From Flavobacteriales bacterium (GTDB lineage: Bacteria > Bacteroidota > Bacteroidia > Flavobacteriales > Flavobacteriaceae), in the NCBI GenBank assembly GCA_003229235.1, contig QIIH01000486.1, positions 1-6,720 on the forward strand: DNA of 6,720 nucleotides. The letters run 5' to 3'. Shown here piece after piece: positions 6,458-6,720 of the stretch. A program made the position numbers and the translations under genes. The notes under the pieces are model-generated. The model saw nothing but the letters and a program-made list of their open reading frames with translations. It searched no databases and was not told the DNA's origin. Each line of letters begins with the position of its first letter. The stretch's first letter is position 1.

Positions 6458-6544
6458 AAAGGATGATGATTCTTGAAAGAATCCGTAATTTAGCGCTATA
6501 ACGCCTAGGGTTTTTAGTGAAGTAAAAATACTATAATTAAAATT
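6458..6544. other. Divergent ribD / GNAT intergenic region
   Basis: These 87 bp separate the leftward ribD start from the rightward acetyltransferase start and must hold control signals for both, unless their promoters lie inside the neighbouring genes. The region contains a perfect 16-bp palindrome at 6468-6483 and a smaller one, TAGCGCTA, at 6491-6498. It is too short for an FMN riboswitch, and none of that element's conserved stems are visible. Confidence 0.5.
6468..6483. repeat. Perfect 16-bp palindrome upstream of ribD
   Basis: GATTCTT, then GA, then AAGAATC form a perfect 7-bp inverted repeat around a 2-nt centre, ending 10 bp before the ribD start codon. It could be a binding site for a dimeric regulator. 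In the ribD transcript it could instead form a hairpin with a 6-bp stem and UUCA loop, close enough to the start to affect translation. The symmetry is read directly from the sequence; the function is inferred. Confidence 0.45.
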
Positions 6545-6569
6545 ATGAGTGAGCTAATAATAAGGCCAA
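6538..6569 (-). promoter_or_regulatory. Candidate ribD promoter (Bacteroidota type)
   Basis: On the minus strand, TTG at 6569-6567 is followed after 21 nt by TAATTTTA at 6545-6538, one mismatch from TAnnTTTG. A start near 6531 would give a leader of about 73 nt that includes the palindrome at 6468-6483. The -33 part would lie inside the 5' end of the divergent GNAT gene. Chance matches are common at this AT content, so confidence is low. Confidence 0.22.
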
Positions 6570-6720
6570 TAGTTGCGACAGACGATACAGAAATTGCAAG
6601 TGTTATTAGGTCAATTTTAATCGAACATGGGGTTCCTAAAGTAGGAACGGCCTACGAAGATATAGCTCTCGATTGCATGTTTAAAACGTACTCGGCAGAT
6701 CGAGCTGCATTTTTTATCGT
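6545..6720 (+). CDS. GNAT family N-acetyltransferase (N-terminal part, cut by window end)
   Basis: Only the first 58 codons plus two bases are present; the frame is open to the window edge. The product begins MSELIIRPIVATDDTEIASVIR, the first beta strand and helix of a GCN5-type acetyltransferase (IIRP followed by an acidic turn and a helix of the AxxIR type). It continues through HGVPKVGTAYEDIALDCMF (28-46), a stretch I associate with a small flavobacterial GNAT group often found near ribD. GNAT enzymes transfer an acetyl group from acetyl-CoA to an amine. The acetyl-CoA-binding RxxGxG loop would lie beyond the window, so it cannot be checked. It is transcribed divergently from ribD across 87 bp. 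Confidence 0.75.
   Translation, partial: MSELIIRPIVATDDTEIASVIRSILIEHGVPKVGTAYEDIALDCMFKTYSADRAAFFI

Noticed and set aside
6473..6502. TTGAAA-18 nt-TATAAC, resembling a proteobacterial sigma-70 promoter reading toward the GNAT gene
   Set aside because: Bacteroidota housekeeping sigma uses TTG and TAnnTTTG instead, and the TTGAAA half is largely part of the palindrome.
6458..6544. FMN riboswitch expected upstream of a riboflavin gene
   Set aside because: The region is only 87 bp and shows none of the conserved stems or loops of the element.

Overview
The window looks like chromosomal core sequence from a member of the Bacteroidota, most likely Flavobacteriaceae. The evidence is a type IX secretion (T9SS) C-terminal sorting domain on the first protein, AT-rich intergenic DNA without clear Shine-Dalgarno sites, and the gene neighbourhood: thioesterase, dnaA and LMW-phosphatase beside ribD, EamA transporter and YigZ. 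From memory that order is common in flavobacteria. Species cannot be named from this.

Layout, left to right. Positions 1-1335 (minus strand, 3' end outside the window) hold a secreted PQQ-dependent sugar dehydrogenase-like protein with a signal peptide and most of a T9SS sorting domain. Positions 1410-3293 (minus) hold dnaA followed after 3 nt by a low-molecular-weight protein tyrosine phosphatase. A 208-bp AT-rich divergent region (3294-3501) separates dnaA from a plus-strand 4HBT/YbgC-type acyl-CoA thioesterase (3502-3906). That gene converges on, and shares a TTAA stop-codon palindrome with, a minus-strand cluster read in the order ribD (6457-5387), EamA/DMT transporter (5390-4518), YigZ/IMPACT protein (4514-3903). 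The cluster is tightly packed (4-nt ATGA overlap, then a 3-nt gap) and is probably one operon. An 87-bp divergent region containing a perfect 16-bp palindrome separates ribD from a GNAT acetyltransferase gene (6545 onward, cut by the window end).

How the parts work together: DnaA starts chromosome replication, and the coupled phosphatase probably acts in protein tyrosine dephosphorylation. RibD makes the pyrimidine intermediate of riboflavin. The transporter and YigZ protein share its transcript, but their substrates cannot be read from sequence. The sugar dehydrogenase acts outside the cytoplasm and is probably surface-attached or released.

No RNA genes, mobile elements, CRISPR arrays or broken genes were seen. 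I found no convincing new multi-gene system. The points most worth a second look are the palindrome between ribD and the GNAT gene, the dnaA promoter region without recognisable DnaA boxes, the overlapping convergent stops, and the dnaA-phosphatase and ribD-transporter couplings.
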